17,259 nt of DNA from Lachnospiraceae bacterium UBA3845 (GCA_002392705.1 DGHP01000067.1:1-17259); one strand, 5' to 3'; positions 1 through 6,836 are shown, numbered from the stretch's first letter. The notes: generated by a model not told the origin, from the sequence alone. Numbers and translations: made by a program.

Positions 1-15
1 CCTGTCAGATACAGG
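1..15 (-). repeat. Short inverted repeat just after aroB
   Basis: A 5-bp stem (CCTGT/ACAGG) with a 5-base loop begins four bases after the aroB stop codon on the minus strand. It could be the first part of a terminator, but the sequence that would carry a U-run lies outside the window. A stem this short can also arise by chance. Confidence 0.2.
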
Positions 16-19
16 CGTC

Positions 20-1135
20 TCAATCCGCCTTGATGAACTGCAGGGCCTCCGCAATCTCCTGATCACTGACAGTTTCATCCACATAGGCGCTGCCAAGCTT
101 TTTCAGAAGGATGAAGCGGATGGTTCCTTTGTCCATCTTCTTATCGTGTTTCGCGGCAGCGAGGATGTCCTCCACTGCGAGACTGTCAAAAGAGATGGGG
201 AGGCCGAAGCCGACGAACATATCCCGGATCTCGAAGAAGGTATCTTCGTCGATCAGATCTCTTTTCCAGGAAATATAGGCTGCGACAACGCTTCCAAGAG
301 CGACGCATTCCCCGTGGGCCAGTTCAAAATGCTTCAGCTTTTCGATGGCATGCCCGGCTGTGTGCCCGAAATTGAGAAGGGCCCGGTCCCCTTTTTCCAG
401 GGGATCCCGTTCAACCACCTTCCGTTTGATCTGGCAGCTGCCGATCACCATCTCCCTGAGGATCTCCGGATCTCTCTCCTCGATCTCAGCCATATGGTCC
501 AGGCACCACTCATAATAGGAGGCATCTTTGATCAGCCCATGCTTCAGAACTTCCGCCATGCCGCTGGCGAACTGCCTCTCATCGAGACTTCCGAGCGTCC
601 CGATATTGATATAGACAAGGGAGGGCTGATGGAATGCCCCGACCATATTCTTATACTGGTCAAAATCTACACCGGTTTTTCCTCCGATAGAGGAATCCAC
701 CTGTGAAAGCAGGGTCGTCGGGACCTGGACAAAACGGATCCCCCTGAGATATGTGGCGGCCGCAAAGCCGGTCATATCGCCGATCACGCCTCCTCCGAGG
801 GCGACAAGCAGATCATTCCGGTCCAGTCCCTGCTCAATCAGATGCACGTAGAGTTTCCGGATCTCATCCAGATTCTTGTGTTCTTCTCCTGCCGGGATCA
901 GATAAGCGGAGAGCTGCCTGCAGACGGGTGTGAGTTTCTCTTTCACTTCATTCAGATAAAGAGGCGCCACATTGCTGTCGCTGACGATAACGATACGGCG
1001 GTCTTTTATCTCAAGCTCCTCCAGATATTCAGGGAGGGCGTCAAAAGAGAGTTCAGGGTAGATATGATAAGCAAAACGATGATCTTTCTTTACGGTAATA
1101 ACATTGCTCTCCTGCTGTTTGCGGACATCTGTCAT
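20..1135 (-). CDS. aroB: 3-dehydroquinate synthase (AroB)
   Basis: Converts DAHP to 3-dehydroquinate, the second step of the shikimate pathway to aromatic amino acids, in the cytoplasm, using NAD and a divalent metal. The 371-residue protein has normal family length. Seen in order: the NAD-binding segment GGGVIGDMTGF (residues 114-124), the substrate and NAD loop around PTTLLSQVDSSIGGKTGVD (139-157), and the metal ligands expected in the family, E195 (MAEVLKHG), H258 (FGHTAGHA) and H274 (LAHGE). The ATG is preceded by AGGAAGG at good spacing, which supports this start. It is the last gene of the ylmE-sepF-ylmH string but is separated from ylmH by 188 bp. I found no convincing promoter there, so it may be co-transcribed with ylmH or have a weak promoter of its own. 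Identification is secure. Confidence 0.97.
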   Translation of the reverse strand: MTDVRKQQESNVITVKKDHRFAYHIYPELSFDALPEYLEELEIKDRRIVIVSDSNVAPLYLNEVKEKLTPVCRQLSAYLIPAGEEHKNLDEIRKLYVHLIEQGLDRNDLLVALGGGVIGDMTGFAAATYLRGIRFVQVPTTLLSQVDSSIGGKTGVDFDQYKNMVGAFHQPSLVYINIGTLGSLDERQFASGMAEVLKHGLIKDASYYEWCLDHMAEIEERDPEILREMVIGSCQIKRKVVERDPLEKGDRALLNFGHTAGHAIEKLKHFELAHGECVALGSVVAAYISWKRDLIDEDTFFEIRDMFVGFGLPISFDSLAVEDILAAAKHDKKMDKGTIRFILLKKLGSAYVDETVSDQEIAEALQFIKAD

Positions 1136-1137
1136 AA

Positions 1138-1221
1138 TTACATTTCCTTCCTGTTACCTGCCTGCTGATGCTGTATACTATCTTTACCGCGCAGCAAATC
1201 TCTCAGGCTTTTGTTTTTCAT
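1138..1221 (-). CDS. Possible 27-residue leader ORF upstream of aroB
   Basis: A small frame (MKNKSLRDLLRGKDSIQHQQ, then 7 more residues) ends with TAA two bases before the aroB ATG, so the aroB Shine-Dalgarno sequence lies inside its last codons. That arrangement would permit translational coupling. The peptide is basic and resembles nothing I recognise. Its own ribosome-binding site is poor (GGGCAG before the ATG), which argues against efficient translation. No run of aromatic codons is present, so a classical aromatic-amino-acid attenuator peptide is not supported. It may be chance. Confidence 0.22.
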   Translation of the reverse strand: MKNKSLRDLLRGKDSIQHQQAGNRKEM

Positions 1222-1232
1222 CTGCCCATAGA

Positions 1233-1290
1233 CACGCAATCGCGTGAACTGCTGTTTTAGCGTATAACGGGAATATGCGCATATGTGCGC
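1233..1290. repeat. Cluster of small palindromes in the ylmH-aroB gap
   Basis: The 188-bp gap between ylmH and aroB holds three short dyads: CACGC/GCGTG with a 4-base loop (1233-1246), the perfect 12-base palindrome ATATGCGCATAT (1273-1284), and an overlapping GCGCA/TGCGC dyad (1277-1290). The last two could be an operator-like site or alternative stems in RNA. None is followed by a U-run on the minus strand, so they are not intrinsic terminators. No good -35/-10 pair was found in the gap. Confidence 0.35.
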
Positions 1291-1323
1291 AGCACGAATA
1301 GTCTGTCTGGGCTGCTCAAGTTC

Positions 1324-2082
1324 TCATGAGACATAGCGCAGAAGCCGGACAAACTGCCGTCCTTTCTTTGTAGTGCCTTCCAGGGCGGCGAGGCAGAAGC
1401 GCCCCTGGCCCCGCACGGATATGATATCCCCCTCCTTCAGCCTTGCGCCGTTGGAGCTGGAAAGCCTTCCGTTGACGAAGGTGCGTCCACCCTCAATCAG
1501 AGGGATAACGGCGCTTCTGGACATGCGGAATGCAAGCGCGATCAGGCTGTCGAGGCGGACAGAGGCTACCGTTCCGCTGATCTCTTCCGTCTTTGGCGTG
1601 TAGGAGATCTCTTCCGGATCACTCACCGTACAGACCACGCTTGTATGCCTGACCCGGGTAAGTTCCGTACTGAGATAAGCGGCCAGCTTTTCCTCACAGA
1701 AAACGCAGGCGGAATTGTCCATCACCGCGATATCGCCGATCCTGCTCCTGTCGACGCCCAGGTTCATCAGACTGCCCAGATAATCCCGGTGGCTGAGATG
1801 ATCAGCAAATTTCGCGTTCAGAGGCCGGATATGGACGGCCAGGATGGGGAATCTCCATTCATAAGAAAGAGCGTCCGGGATGAATGCAATCATCTGACGC
1901 TCCGCCGTATCATAGCCGCCGCTGGTCATCGTCTGAACGGATGAAAATTCAGCCCGGCTGCTATAAAAAATATTCAGTTCATTCAGACCGCAGAAATCAC
2001 TGAACGTGACGATATTCCTGTTCCAGGCGGTCTGCTTCAGGTCTGAAAGATGTTTGAGAAACAGCTGTTCTTCTTTTGTCAT
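1324..2082 (-). CDS. ylmH: YlmH-family RNA-binding protein with S4 domain
   Basis: A 252-residue member of the YlmH family, found beside sepF in many Firmicutes. YlmH proteins carry a C-terminal S4 RNA-binding domain and, by family knowledge, are linked to ribosome rescue and to the division-gene cluster. The N-terminal part has the family signature HRDYLGSLMNLGVDRSRIGD (98-117). The S4 fold spans roughly 176-237, with the characteristic basic helix around RMSRSAVIPLIEGGRTFVNG (186-205) and the loop LKEGDIISVRGQGRF. The gene starts 15 bp after sepF, which suggests co-transcription. Only a weak Shine-Dalgarno (GGAT) precedes the ATG, so translation may depend on coupling to sepF. Family assignment is firm; the precise role in this organism is inferred. 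Confidence 0.92.
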   Translation of the reverse strand: MTKEEQLFLKHLSDLKQTAWNRNIVTFSDFCGLNELNIFYSSRAEFSSVQTMTSGGYDTAERQMIAFIPDALSYEWRFPILAVHIRPLNAKFADHLSHRDYLGSLMNLGVDRSRIGDIAVMDNSACVFCEEKLAAYLSTELTRVRHTSVVCTVSDPEEISYTPKTEEISGTVASVRLDSLIALAFRMSRSAVIPLIEGGRTFVNGRLSSSNGARLKEGDIISVRGQGRFCLAALEGTTKKGRQFVRLLRYVS

Positions 2083-2097
2083 GACTCAGAATCCGTA

Positions 2098-2682
2098 TTA
2101 CAGTTCGTCATCCAGATCAAACCCCGGATCGAAGGTGCCGGTCAGGATCTCCTGGAACTCCCCTGAAATGTCCACATCCTGGGGCGTGAGGACAAAGATA
2201 TAGTTGCTGATCTTGTCCAGGTTGCCGCGGATCGCGCAGCATGCGCCGGAAGCGAAATCGAAGATACGCTGGGAAACGTTCAGATCCAGCCCTTCCAGAT
2301 TCAGAATAACCGTGCAGTGGGCGATCAGCATCTTGGCGATCTCAAGCGCGTCCTCCATGTCACGCGGCTTGATCACACATACACTGAAATTCCCTGAAGA
2401 ATCGGAATCTGCCGACTCTCTTCTAGGACGGAAAGCAGATACTTTGGATGAGCCGATGCGCGAGCGTCTTGCGCGGGAGGAACTCATGTCCGATGCCGGT
2501 CTGTTCCGCTCATAGGCTGCGTCCAGTCCAAGGTCATCATCCTCCTCATCTCTGCTGACGATGCGGCGCTGGGGACGGTTGTCATCGATGTCGTCCTCGT
2601 CGGCTTCATCAAAATACTCGTCATCGTCAAGATCGTCCTCGTTCAGTTTTATTGCACTTAAGAATTTGTCAAACACGCTCAT
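2098..2682 (-). CDS. sepF: Cell division protein SepF
   Basis: SepF anchors FtsZ to the membrane and aligns it during septum formation in Gram-positive bacteria. The 194-residue protein shows the usual layout: an N-terminal amphipathic helix (MSVFDKFLSAIKL, 1-13) for membrane binding, a disordered linker, and the globular SepF domain (about 98-175) with the core KPRDMEDALEIAKMLIAHCT and the glycine-containing stretch FASGACCAIRG used for dimerisation. It is longer than the roughly 150 residues of Bacillus subtilis SepF because of the linker, which is strongly acidic at 14-50 and basic at 61-90. The Shine-Dalgarno AGGAG lies about 12 bases from the ATG, somewhat far. It lies between yggS/ylmE and ylmH, as in the ylm cluster of other Firmicutes. 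Confidence 0.95.
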   Translation of the reverse strand: MSVFDKFLSAIKLNEDDLDDDEYFDEADEDDIDDNRPQRRIVSRDEEDDDLGLDAAYERNRPASDMSSSRARRSRIGSSKVSAFRPRRESADSDSSGNFSVCVIKPRDMEDALEIAKMLIAHCTVILNLEGLDLNVSQRIFDFASGACCAIRGNLDKISNYIFVLTPQDVDISGEFQEILTGTFDPGFDLDDEL

Positions 2683-2707
2683 GGAACACTGCTTCTCCTG
2701 TTTTTTC

Positions 2708-2724
2708 CCCGGCGATGCGCCGGG
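2708..2724 (-). promoter_or_regulatory. Strong GC hairpin in the sepF leader
   Basis: A perfect 7-bp stem (CCCGGCG/CGCCGGG) with a 3-base loop ends 25 bases upstream of the sepF ATG. On the transcribed strand it is followed by GAAAAAACAGGAG, that is an A-run and then the ribosome-binding site, so it is not an intrinsic terminator. It could shape ribosome access or mRNA stability within the yggS-sepF transcript. No promoter-like sequence was found in the 120-bp yggS-sepF gap. Confidence 0.45.
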
Positions 2725-2802
2725 CTTCCCCTATCGGCTCTGATCCTGACAGCAGCTGCAGAACGGTCCTGTCTCTCCCAGAGTCTCCCCCTCAGTACTG
2801 TA

Positions 2803-3504
2803 TCAGAGAGCTCCGTAATTTCTGGCGCCGAAGATGCCGGTCCCGACCCTTACCATCGTGGCCCCTTCTTCGATCGCAACTTCAAAATCGCCAGTCATCC
2901 CCATACTGAGCTCATACATGTTTACATTATCAATGTTTTTCCGGGCAATGTCAACAGCCAAATTCCGCAGATCCCTGAAGTAAACGCGGTTTTCCTCCGG
3001 GAATTCCGTCATCGGCGCGATGGTCATAAGTCCCATGACCTTCAGGTGTTTCATAGAGCTGATCCGGCGCAGAAAAGCCTCTGTCTCCCCGGGCGAAAGT
3101 CCCTGCTTGGAACTCTCTCCGGCCATATTCACCTCGGCAAGAACCGGCATGACGAGATTCTTTTTTTCCGCTTCCTTCTCGATCGTCTCCGCAAGTTCCT
3201 CCGAACCCAGGGAATGGATCATAACCGCTCTTCCGACCACATATTTTACTTTGTTTCTCTGAAGATTCCCGATCATATGCCACCTGTAATTCTTCGGAAG
3301 CAGTTCATATTTGTCCCGAAGCTCCTGCGGCTTATTCTCGCCGAAGTCCAGCATCCCGGCCGCGGCCGCTTCCTGAATCATGCTGGCCGGTTTGGTCTTG
3401 CTGACCGCGATCAGTTTAACGGCAGAGCGCTCTCTCCCGCTCCTGAGGCAGGCCTGCTGAATCCGCCGCTCCACATCCATGAGATTCTCTCTGATCATAT
3501 CCAT
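2803..3504 (-). CDS. ylmE: PLP-binding homeostasis protein (YggS/YlmE family)
   Basis: A 233-residue single-domain TIM-barrel protein of the YggS/PROSC family, which binds pyridoxal 5'-phosphate and helps control vitamin B6 and amino/keto-acid pools rather than acting as a known enzyme. The PLP-lysine is K36 in LIAVSKTKP. Other family marks are FGENKPQELRDK, WHMIGNLQRNK and the C-terminal phosphate-binding segment LSMGMTGDFEVAIEEGATMV followed by RVGTGIFGAR. The usual wording is LSMGMS.D; here T replaces S and G follows. The first ATG is preceded by AGAGGA; a second ATG two codons in is a possible start. In Firmicutes this gene commonly precedes sepF (ylmE-ylmF), which matches its place here. 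It starts 108 bp downstream of the HlyD-like gene, with no clear terminator between them. Confidence 0.95.
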   Translation of the reverse strand: MDMIRENLMDVERRIQQACLRSGRERSAVKLIAVSKTKPASMIQEAAAAGMLDFGENKPQELRDKYELLPKNYRWHMIGNLQRNKVKYVVGRAVMIHSLGSEELAETIEKEAEKKNLVMPVLAEVNMAGESSKQGLSPGETEAFLRRISSMKHLKVMGLMTIAPMTEFPEENRVYFRDLRNLAVDIARKNIDNVNMYELSMGMTGDFEVAIEEGATMVRVGTGIFGARNYGAL

Positions 3505-3612
3505 TTTGTTTTATTTCCTCTGCTGAAGCTGTTTTCCGTCCGCTTACCTCTTCCTGCCGCGGGCTTTTATCGGTTTTATCAGGCGCTCTGCTGCCCGATG
3601 CTCTGACCTTTA

Positions 3613-5022
3613 TCACGCGACGATGTCATCCGACTCCACTTTTGAGGCGTCCAGGGCGATTCTGTCATGGGCGCTGAGACCGTAGACGTTGTCCGGATTC
3701 ACGATGCAGAATTCCTCATTTTCATCGACGATCTCCACCTGGCGGAACACCGCATATCCTTTATTAATATTATAGACGCCCTGGATAGTCTCGATGGACT
3801 CCTCGTCGATCAGATACTGCTTCTCCGTGTTCGGCATGGCGATATAATCCCCGAAATGGAAGAGGTCAGGATTGAGAAGATAATATCCCTTCTCCTGGTT
3901 ATGGGAATAGACCGTGGCCGTAACATAGGAGGTATCCATGGAACCGTCCTCATGGAAGGTCTTGCGAAGCAGATAGACTTCGCTGCCGGTGTCCTGGTTG
4001 ACCGTCACATACTCGTCCGGAATTCTGACGAAAACCTTCTCGTCGATGGCGGAAACCGGGATCTTCAGACCTTTTTTGCGGTTCAGGATCAGCTCGATCT
4101 CCAGATAGCGGTCTCCAACATAGCGTACCAGGGAGCTTGTCAGGGTCACTTTTCCGTAATAGCCGTCGGAACCCTGAATAATAGTAAAAGGAGCGGAAAA
4201 AGTACTGCTGTCCTTCAGAAAACGGATCCTGACCTTTTCCAGGCCCTCCAGGCTGATCCTCAGTCTCTCGCTGACCGGAAAATAGAGCGTCCAGTTGTCG
4301 CTGGTAATCAGCTTGTAGATCGGGTCTCCGGCGCTCACGGAGCTGTTCAGCCTCAGGTTATCCTTCCTGTAGGCGCTCCGGGCGAAAAGATCCTCATTCA
4401 GATCGCTCTCCGTCAGTTCCTCCATCCCGTCGAGGGAATAGAGGACAAAGCCCGATGCGGGCGCGTAATAGCTTCCGATCACATAAGTGCCGGCGTCCTC
4501 ATTGATTGAGGACTGGAGGATCGCGCCCTTGAGGTCAGACTTGAAATCGTATACGTCCTGGAACATGGCTTCATCGAAGTCGACACTGAAGGTGGTGATA
4601 TCTGACTTGGCCGCGGTCAGGTCGCTGTCCGACAGGCTGGTGGTGACTGATTCGTGCACACTGCTGCTTCCGTCTCCGGCGGAGACGTTTCCTCCCACGG
4701 AACAGATCGTATGGCCCTTGTTGACCTTCGATCCTTCCCTGGCATAGTAGACGATATTCCCGGATTCCCCGGCGGTCTCGATCTCCTCTGTCTTCATGGC
4801 CAGGGCGCTGTAGCGGTAGTTGCCGGATATGGTACCTTCGACAACTTCGTAGCTGGTAATATGCTCGGAGGTCAGATAAAGGATCAGCGTGATCAGGATA
4901 TAGATCAGTATGGTTCCGAACAGGAGCGTCCCGATATTCAGCCCGGAAGGGACTTCCCTGGGAATGCTGACCACCTTGTCAGACATCTTTTTATTAAATG
5001 GATTCTTCCCTGAATCAGCCAT
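3613..5022 (-). CDS. HlyD-like membrane adaptor protein of unknown partner
   Basis: A 469-residue protein with a cytoplasmic N-terminus, one transmembrane helix at about 30-51 and a large extracellular part. Two half-motifs resembling the biotinyl/lipoyl-like domain of membrane-fusion proteins can be seen, GESGNIVYYAREGSKVNKGH (85-104) and PASGFVLYSLDGMEELTESD (188-207). They are separated by a short region (about 130-175) where an HlyD coiled coil would lie. Beta-rich segments follow to the end. Typical HlyD proteins work with an ABC transporter, but none is encoded nearby. Instead it sits between a small P-loop gene and ylmE-sepF. ATG with AAGG at 7 bases supports the start. I infer an envelope role linked to growth or division. 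Family placement is fairly good; function is unknown. Confidence 0.75.
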   Translation of the reverse strand: MADSGKNPFNKKMSDKVVSIPREVPSGLNIGTLLFGTILIYILITLILYLTSEHITSYEVVEGTISGNYRYSALAMKTEEIETAGESGNIVYYAREGSKVNKGHTICSVGGNVSAGDGSSSVHESVTTSLSDSDLTAAKSDITTFSVDFDEAMFQDVYDFKSDLKGAILQSSINEDAGTYVIGSYYAPASGFVLYSLDGMEELTESDLNEDLFARSAYRKDNLRLNSSVSAGDPIYKLITSDNWTLYFPVSERLRISLEGLEKVRIRFLKDSSTFSAPFTIIQGSDGYYGKVTLTSSLVRYVGDRYLEIELILNRKKGLKIPVSAIDEKVFVRIPDEYVTVNQDTGSEVYLLRKTFHEDGSMDTSYVTATVYSHNQEKGYYLLNPDLFHFGDYIAMPNTEKQYLIDEESIETIQGVYNINKGYAVFRQVEIVDENEEFCIVNPDNVYGLSAHDRIALDASKVESDDIVA

Positions 5023-5051
5023 TTAGTACCTTTTTCCCCCGTCTTTCACCA

Positions 5052-5098
5052 GATTGCGGCGGGTGCCACACTCTCCGTGCCCGGCACCCGCCGCAATC
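5052..5098. repeat. Perfect 16-bp inverted repeat between P-loop and HlyD-like genes
   Basis: Arms GATTGCGGCGGGTGCC (5052-5067) and its exact reverse complement (5083-5098) flank a 15-base spacer, which can itself pair CAC (5069-5071) with GTG (5077-5079). In RNA this would be a very stable hairpin 30 bases upstream of the HlyD-like ATG. Neither strand has a U-run after the stem, so it does not look like an ordinary intrinsic terminator. It fills much of the 115-bp gap. Options are an RNA stability or processing element, or a member of a dispersed palindromic repeat family. No second copy was seen in the window. Confidence 0.8.
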
Positions 5099-5137
5099 AT
5101 ACATCTTCCGGTTTCGTCTCAGCGGTTCTCTTCCGGA

Positions 5138-5560
5138 TCAGAGTTCTGCAATAATCCCGTCGTAATAGCTTTCCGGAAGCTGCTCTTTTGTAACAGAGAT
5201 GCTGATCACGAAGTTCACTTTAAACTGGTCGCCGATCGCGCTGAGCTGATCCAGAACGTCCTTCGCCTCTTCGGGAGACGGAATCTTCGCGATCTTGAGA
5301 AAACTGTCAAGATACACATATTCAAGGTCATGATCCTGTGAGATGATACCACAGATAAATCCGATAAATTCATCACTGTCAGTAAGCGGATATCCAGTGA
5401 CATCAATCAGGCGGATACGGTTGTTCAGCTCATACATATGTTGCGCGCTCTTGTCAAGGTAGACGATATTCCCGTTTGCTTCCTTGATCTGTGCGTTTGC
5501 CTTCTCCAGCAGAACTTTTGTTTTTCCCTTACCCTTTTCGCCGATGATGAACTGTATCAT
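5138..5560 (-). CDS. Small P-loop NTPase of unknown function
   Basis: A 140-residue soluble protein that starts directly with a Walker A motif, GEKGKGKT (residues 7-14, following MIQFII). A likely Walker B strand is YVYLDS, where the Asp is preceded by hydrophobic residues, and a later strand is VNFVISISV. The protein is too short for a complete motor or an ABC protein and lacks the deviant MinD-type motif. It therefore resembles a minimal P-loop nucleotide-binding domain; homologues are sometimes loosely labelled as PilT-like, which I would not trust. The start is well fixed: AAAGGAGG lies 9 bases before the ATG. It is the first gene behind a strong promoter and is followed by the HlyD-like gene, so the two may work together. 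Function is not known. Confidence 0.8.
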   Translation of the reverse strand: MIQFIIGEKGKGKTKVLLEKANAQIKEANGNIVYLDKSAQHMYELNNRIRLIDVTGYPLTDSDEFIGFICGIISQDHDLEYVYLDSFLKIAKIPSPEEAKDVLDQLSAIGDQFKVNFVISISVTKEQLPESYYDGIIAEL

Positions 5561-5604
5561 ATTCTGTGTCCTCCTTTAGTGACGGTCTTAAAGAACCTGA
5601 TTAG

Positions 5605-5633
5605 ATTATAGACGATTCACCCCTGAAATACAA
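5605..5633 (-). promoter_or_regulatory. Strong sigma-A-type promoter for the P-loop/HlyD/ylmE/sepF unit
   Basis: On the minus strand, -35 TTGTAT (5628-5633) and -10 TATAAT (5605-5610) are separated by exactly 17 bases. The -10 is a perfect consensus. Transcription would start near 5598, giving a leader of about 38 bases before the ATG, with AAAGGAGG as ribosome-binding site (5571-5578). It lies immediately after the putative dacA terminator, so it marks the start of a new transcription unit. Confidence 0.8.
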
Positions 5634-5636
5634 CCC

Positions 5637-5658
5637 AAAAAGCGGAGGCCCTCTCCTC
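5637..5658 (-). terminator. Weak candidate terminator after dacA
   Basis: Directly after the dacA stop codon the minus strand can form a 4-bp GGAG/CTCC stem, followed by GC and then TTTTT (5637-5641). The stem is short and alternative pairings exist, so strength is doubtful. Its position between the end of dacA and a strong promoter supports a terminating role. Confidence 0.35.
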
Positions 5659-6735
5659 TCAGATGAGGCTGAGGATCTGATTCATTTCCACATAGAGGCT
5701 TTCCTTCGTCTCTGAATGCATGATGACGGATATGTAGGGATTTCCGTAAAGATCCTTTGTCAGCAGGACAAGGCAGGCGCCGGCGTCGCTTGTCGTACCG
5801 GTCTTTCCGCCGTAAACGATGACATTGGCCGGGAGCGCTGCCTCCCCGGTCAGGTAGTGGTCCGTGCTCTCCCAGGTCATGGCGTAGGCATCCCCGTCCG
5901 CGTCCGTATACTCCGCGTAATAGTTTTCGCGGTTGATGATGTCCATGAACAGGTCATATTTCATGGCTTCCCGGAAAATGAGGTACATATCATAGGCGCA
6001 GGTATAGTGGTTCTCCGCGGTGAGACCGTGCGGATTCACAAAATGCGTATGCGTCGCTCCGATCGATATGGCCTCCTCATTCATCATATTTACAAAATTA
6101 CTGATGCTTCCTCCGCCCACATATTCCGCGATCTGCATGGCCGCGTCATTGCCGGAAGCGATCAGGAGCCCGTAGAGGAGCTGTTTCAGTGTCAGCCGGT
6201 CTCCCAGATGGAGCTCGCAGACACTCGATCCCATCTCGATATCAAAGGCGGCCTGGGTCACGGTGACCTTATCGTCAGGATTTGCATATTTCAGCGCGAC
6301 AAGGGCCGTCATGACCTTGGTCAGGGAAGCAGGGGATCTGGTTTCAAAGATATTCTTCGCGTAGCGCACTTCCTCAGCCTGCAGGTCAAAAAGCGCGCCT
6401 TCCGTAGCGGTAATGAAGATGGAATCCGCATTGACGTCTGCGCCGGTCACGCACAGTCCGGCCGCGAAAGGCGGCGCTGTCACCATCTTTCCGGTATTCT
6501 CCAGAACGCCGTAAACGCTGCTGGCGGAATCAAAAGCAAGAGGCAGGCCTTTGTCATGGGAGCGCAGTACGAAATAATAGACTGCGTAAAGCATGCAGGC
6601 GGTAACGGCAAGAAGCAGGACAAGGATCAGCATGAGCTTCGCGATCCGTCTCTGCTCCGCCCGTTCTCTGGCCATGATCCGGTTCCATTCGCGCTGGGAA
6701 TAGTAATCAGGTTTCGGCAGGTTTTTACTTTTCAT
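5659..6735 (-). CDS. dacA: D-alanyl-D-alanine carboxypeptidase (PBP5-like, S11 family)
   Basis: A serine DD-carboxypeptidase that removes the terminal D-Ala from peptidoglycan stem peptides outside the membrane. All three catalytic motifs are present: SLTK (S137-K140), SGN (194-196) and KTG (311-313). The protein has a basic N-terminal cytoplasmic segment and a transmembrane helix at about 33-57. It appears anchored at the N-terminus, unlike classical PBP5, which is held by a C-terminal amphipathic helix. At 358 residues it ends shortly after the catalytic domain, so the usual C-terminal beta domain is missing. The ATG has GGAG close upstream, within a leader that also carries a terminator-like hairpin. 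The gene lies downstream of the elongasome genes, fitting a role in wall maturation during elongation. Confidence 0.95.
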   Translation of the reverse strand: MKSKNLPKPDYYSQREWNRIMARERAEQRRIAKLMLILVLLLAVTACMLYAVYYFVLRSHDKGLPLAFDSASSVYGVLENTGKMVTAPPFAAGLCVTGADVNADSIFITATEGALFDLQAEEVRYAKNIFETRSPASLTKVMTALVALKYANPDDKVTVTQAAFDIEMGSSVCELHLGDRLTLKQLLYGLLIASGNDAAMQIAEYVGGGSISNFVNMMNEEAISIGATHTHFVNPHGLTAENHYTCAYDMYLIFREAMKYDLFMDIINRENYYAEYTDADGDAYAMTWESTDHYLTGEAALPANVIVYGGKTGTTSDAGACLVLLTKDLYGNPYISVIMHSETKESLYVEMNQILSLI

Positions 6736-6748
6736 CTGTTCTCCGCAT

Positions 6749-6778
6749 AAAAAGCACTGCCGGTTTTTATCCCGGCAG
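6749..6778 (-). terminator. Hairpin with U-run between mgsA and dacA
   Basis: On the minus strand CTGCCGG and CCGGCAG form a 7-bp stem with an 8-base loop (arms 6772-6778 and 6757-6763), followed by TGC and TTTTT (6749-6753). This is a plausible intrinsic terminator for the radC-to-mgsA transcript. The U-run lies next to the dacA ribosome-binding site (6741-6744), so it could instead act as an attenuator or partial terminator in the dacA leader. Confidence 0.65.
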
Positions 6779-6807
6779 AATCATTGTCAGTCTGTACTGC
6801 TTTCTGC

Positions 6808-6824
6808 CTTTCAGAGGCTGAAAG
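6808..6824 (-). repeat. Hairpin just after the mgsA stop
   Basis: A perfect 7-bp stem CTTTCAG/CTGAAAG with a 3-base loop lies 12 bases after the mgsA stop codon. No U-run follows on the minus strand. It stands in tandem with the terminator-like hairpin at 6749-6778 and may stabilise the 3' end of the upstream message. Confidence 0.5.
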
Positions 6825-6836
6825 TGCTCCGCCCTG

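Noticed and set aside
1150..1200. Possible promoter for aroB around a TATACA-like -10.
   Set aside because: No acceptable -35 hexamer at 16-18 bases; the match is no better than chance.
5138..5560. The small P-loop protein as a replacement for MinD.
   Set aside because: It is about half the length of MinD, lacks the deviant Walker A lysine of MinD and has no C-terminal amphipathic helix that I can see.
6594..6615. A lipobox-like LLAVTAC in DacA.
   Set aside because: The Cys lies inside the hydrophobic helix and the rest of the box is poor; a simple membrane anchor explains it better.
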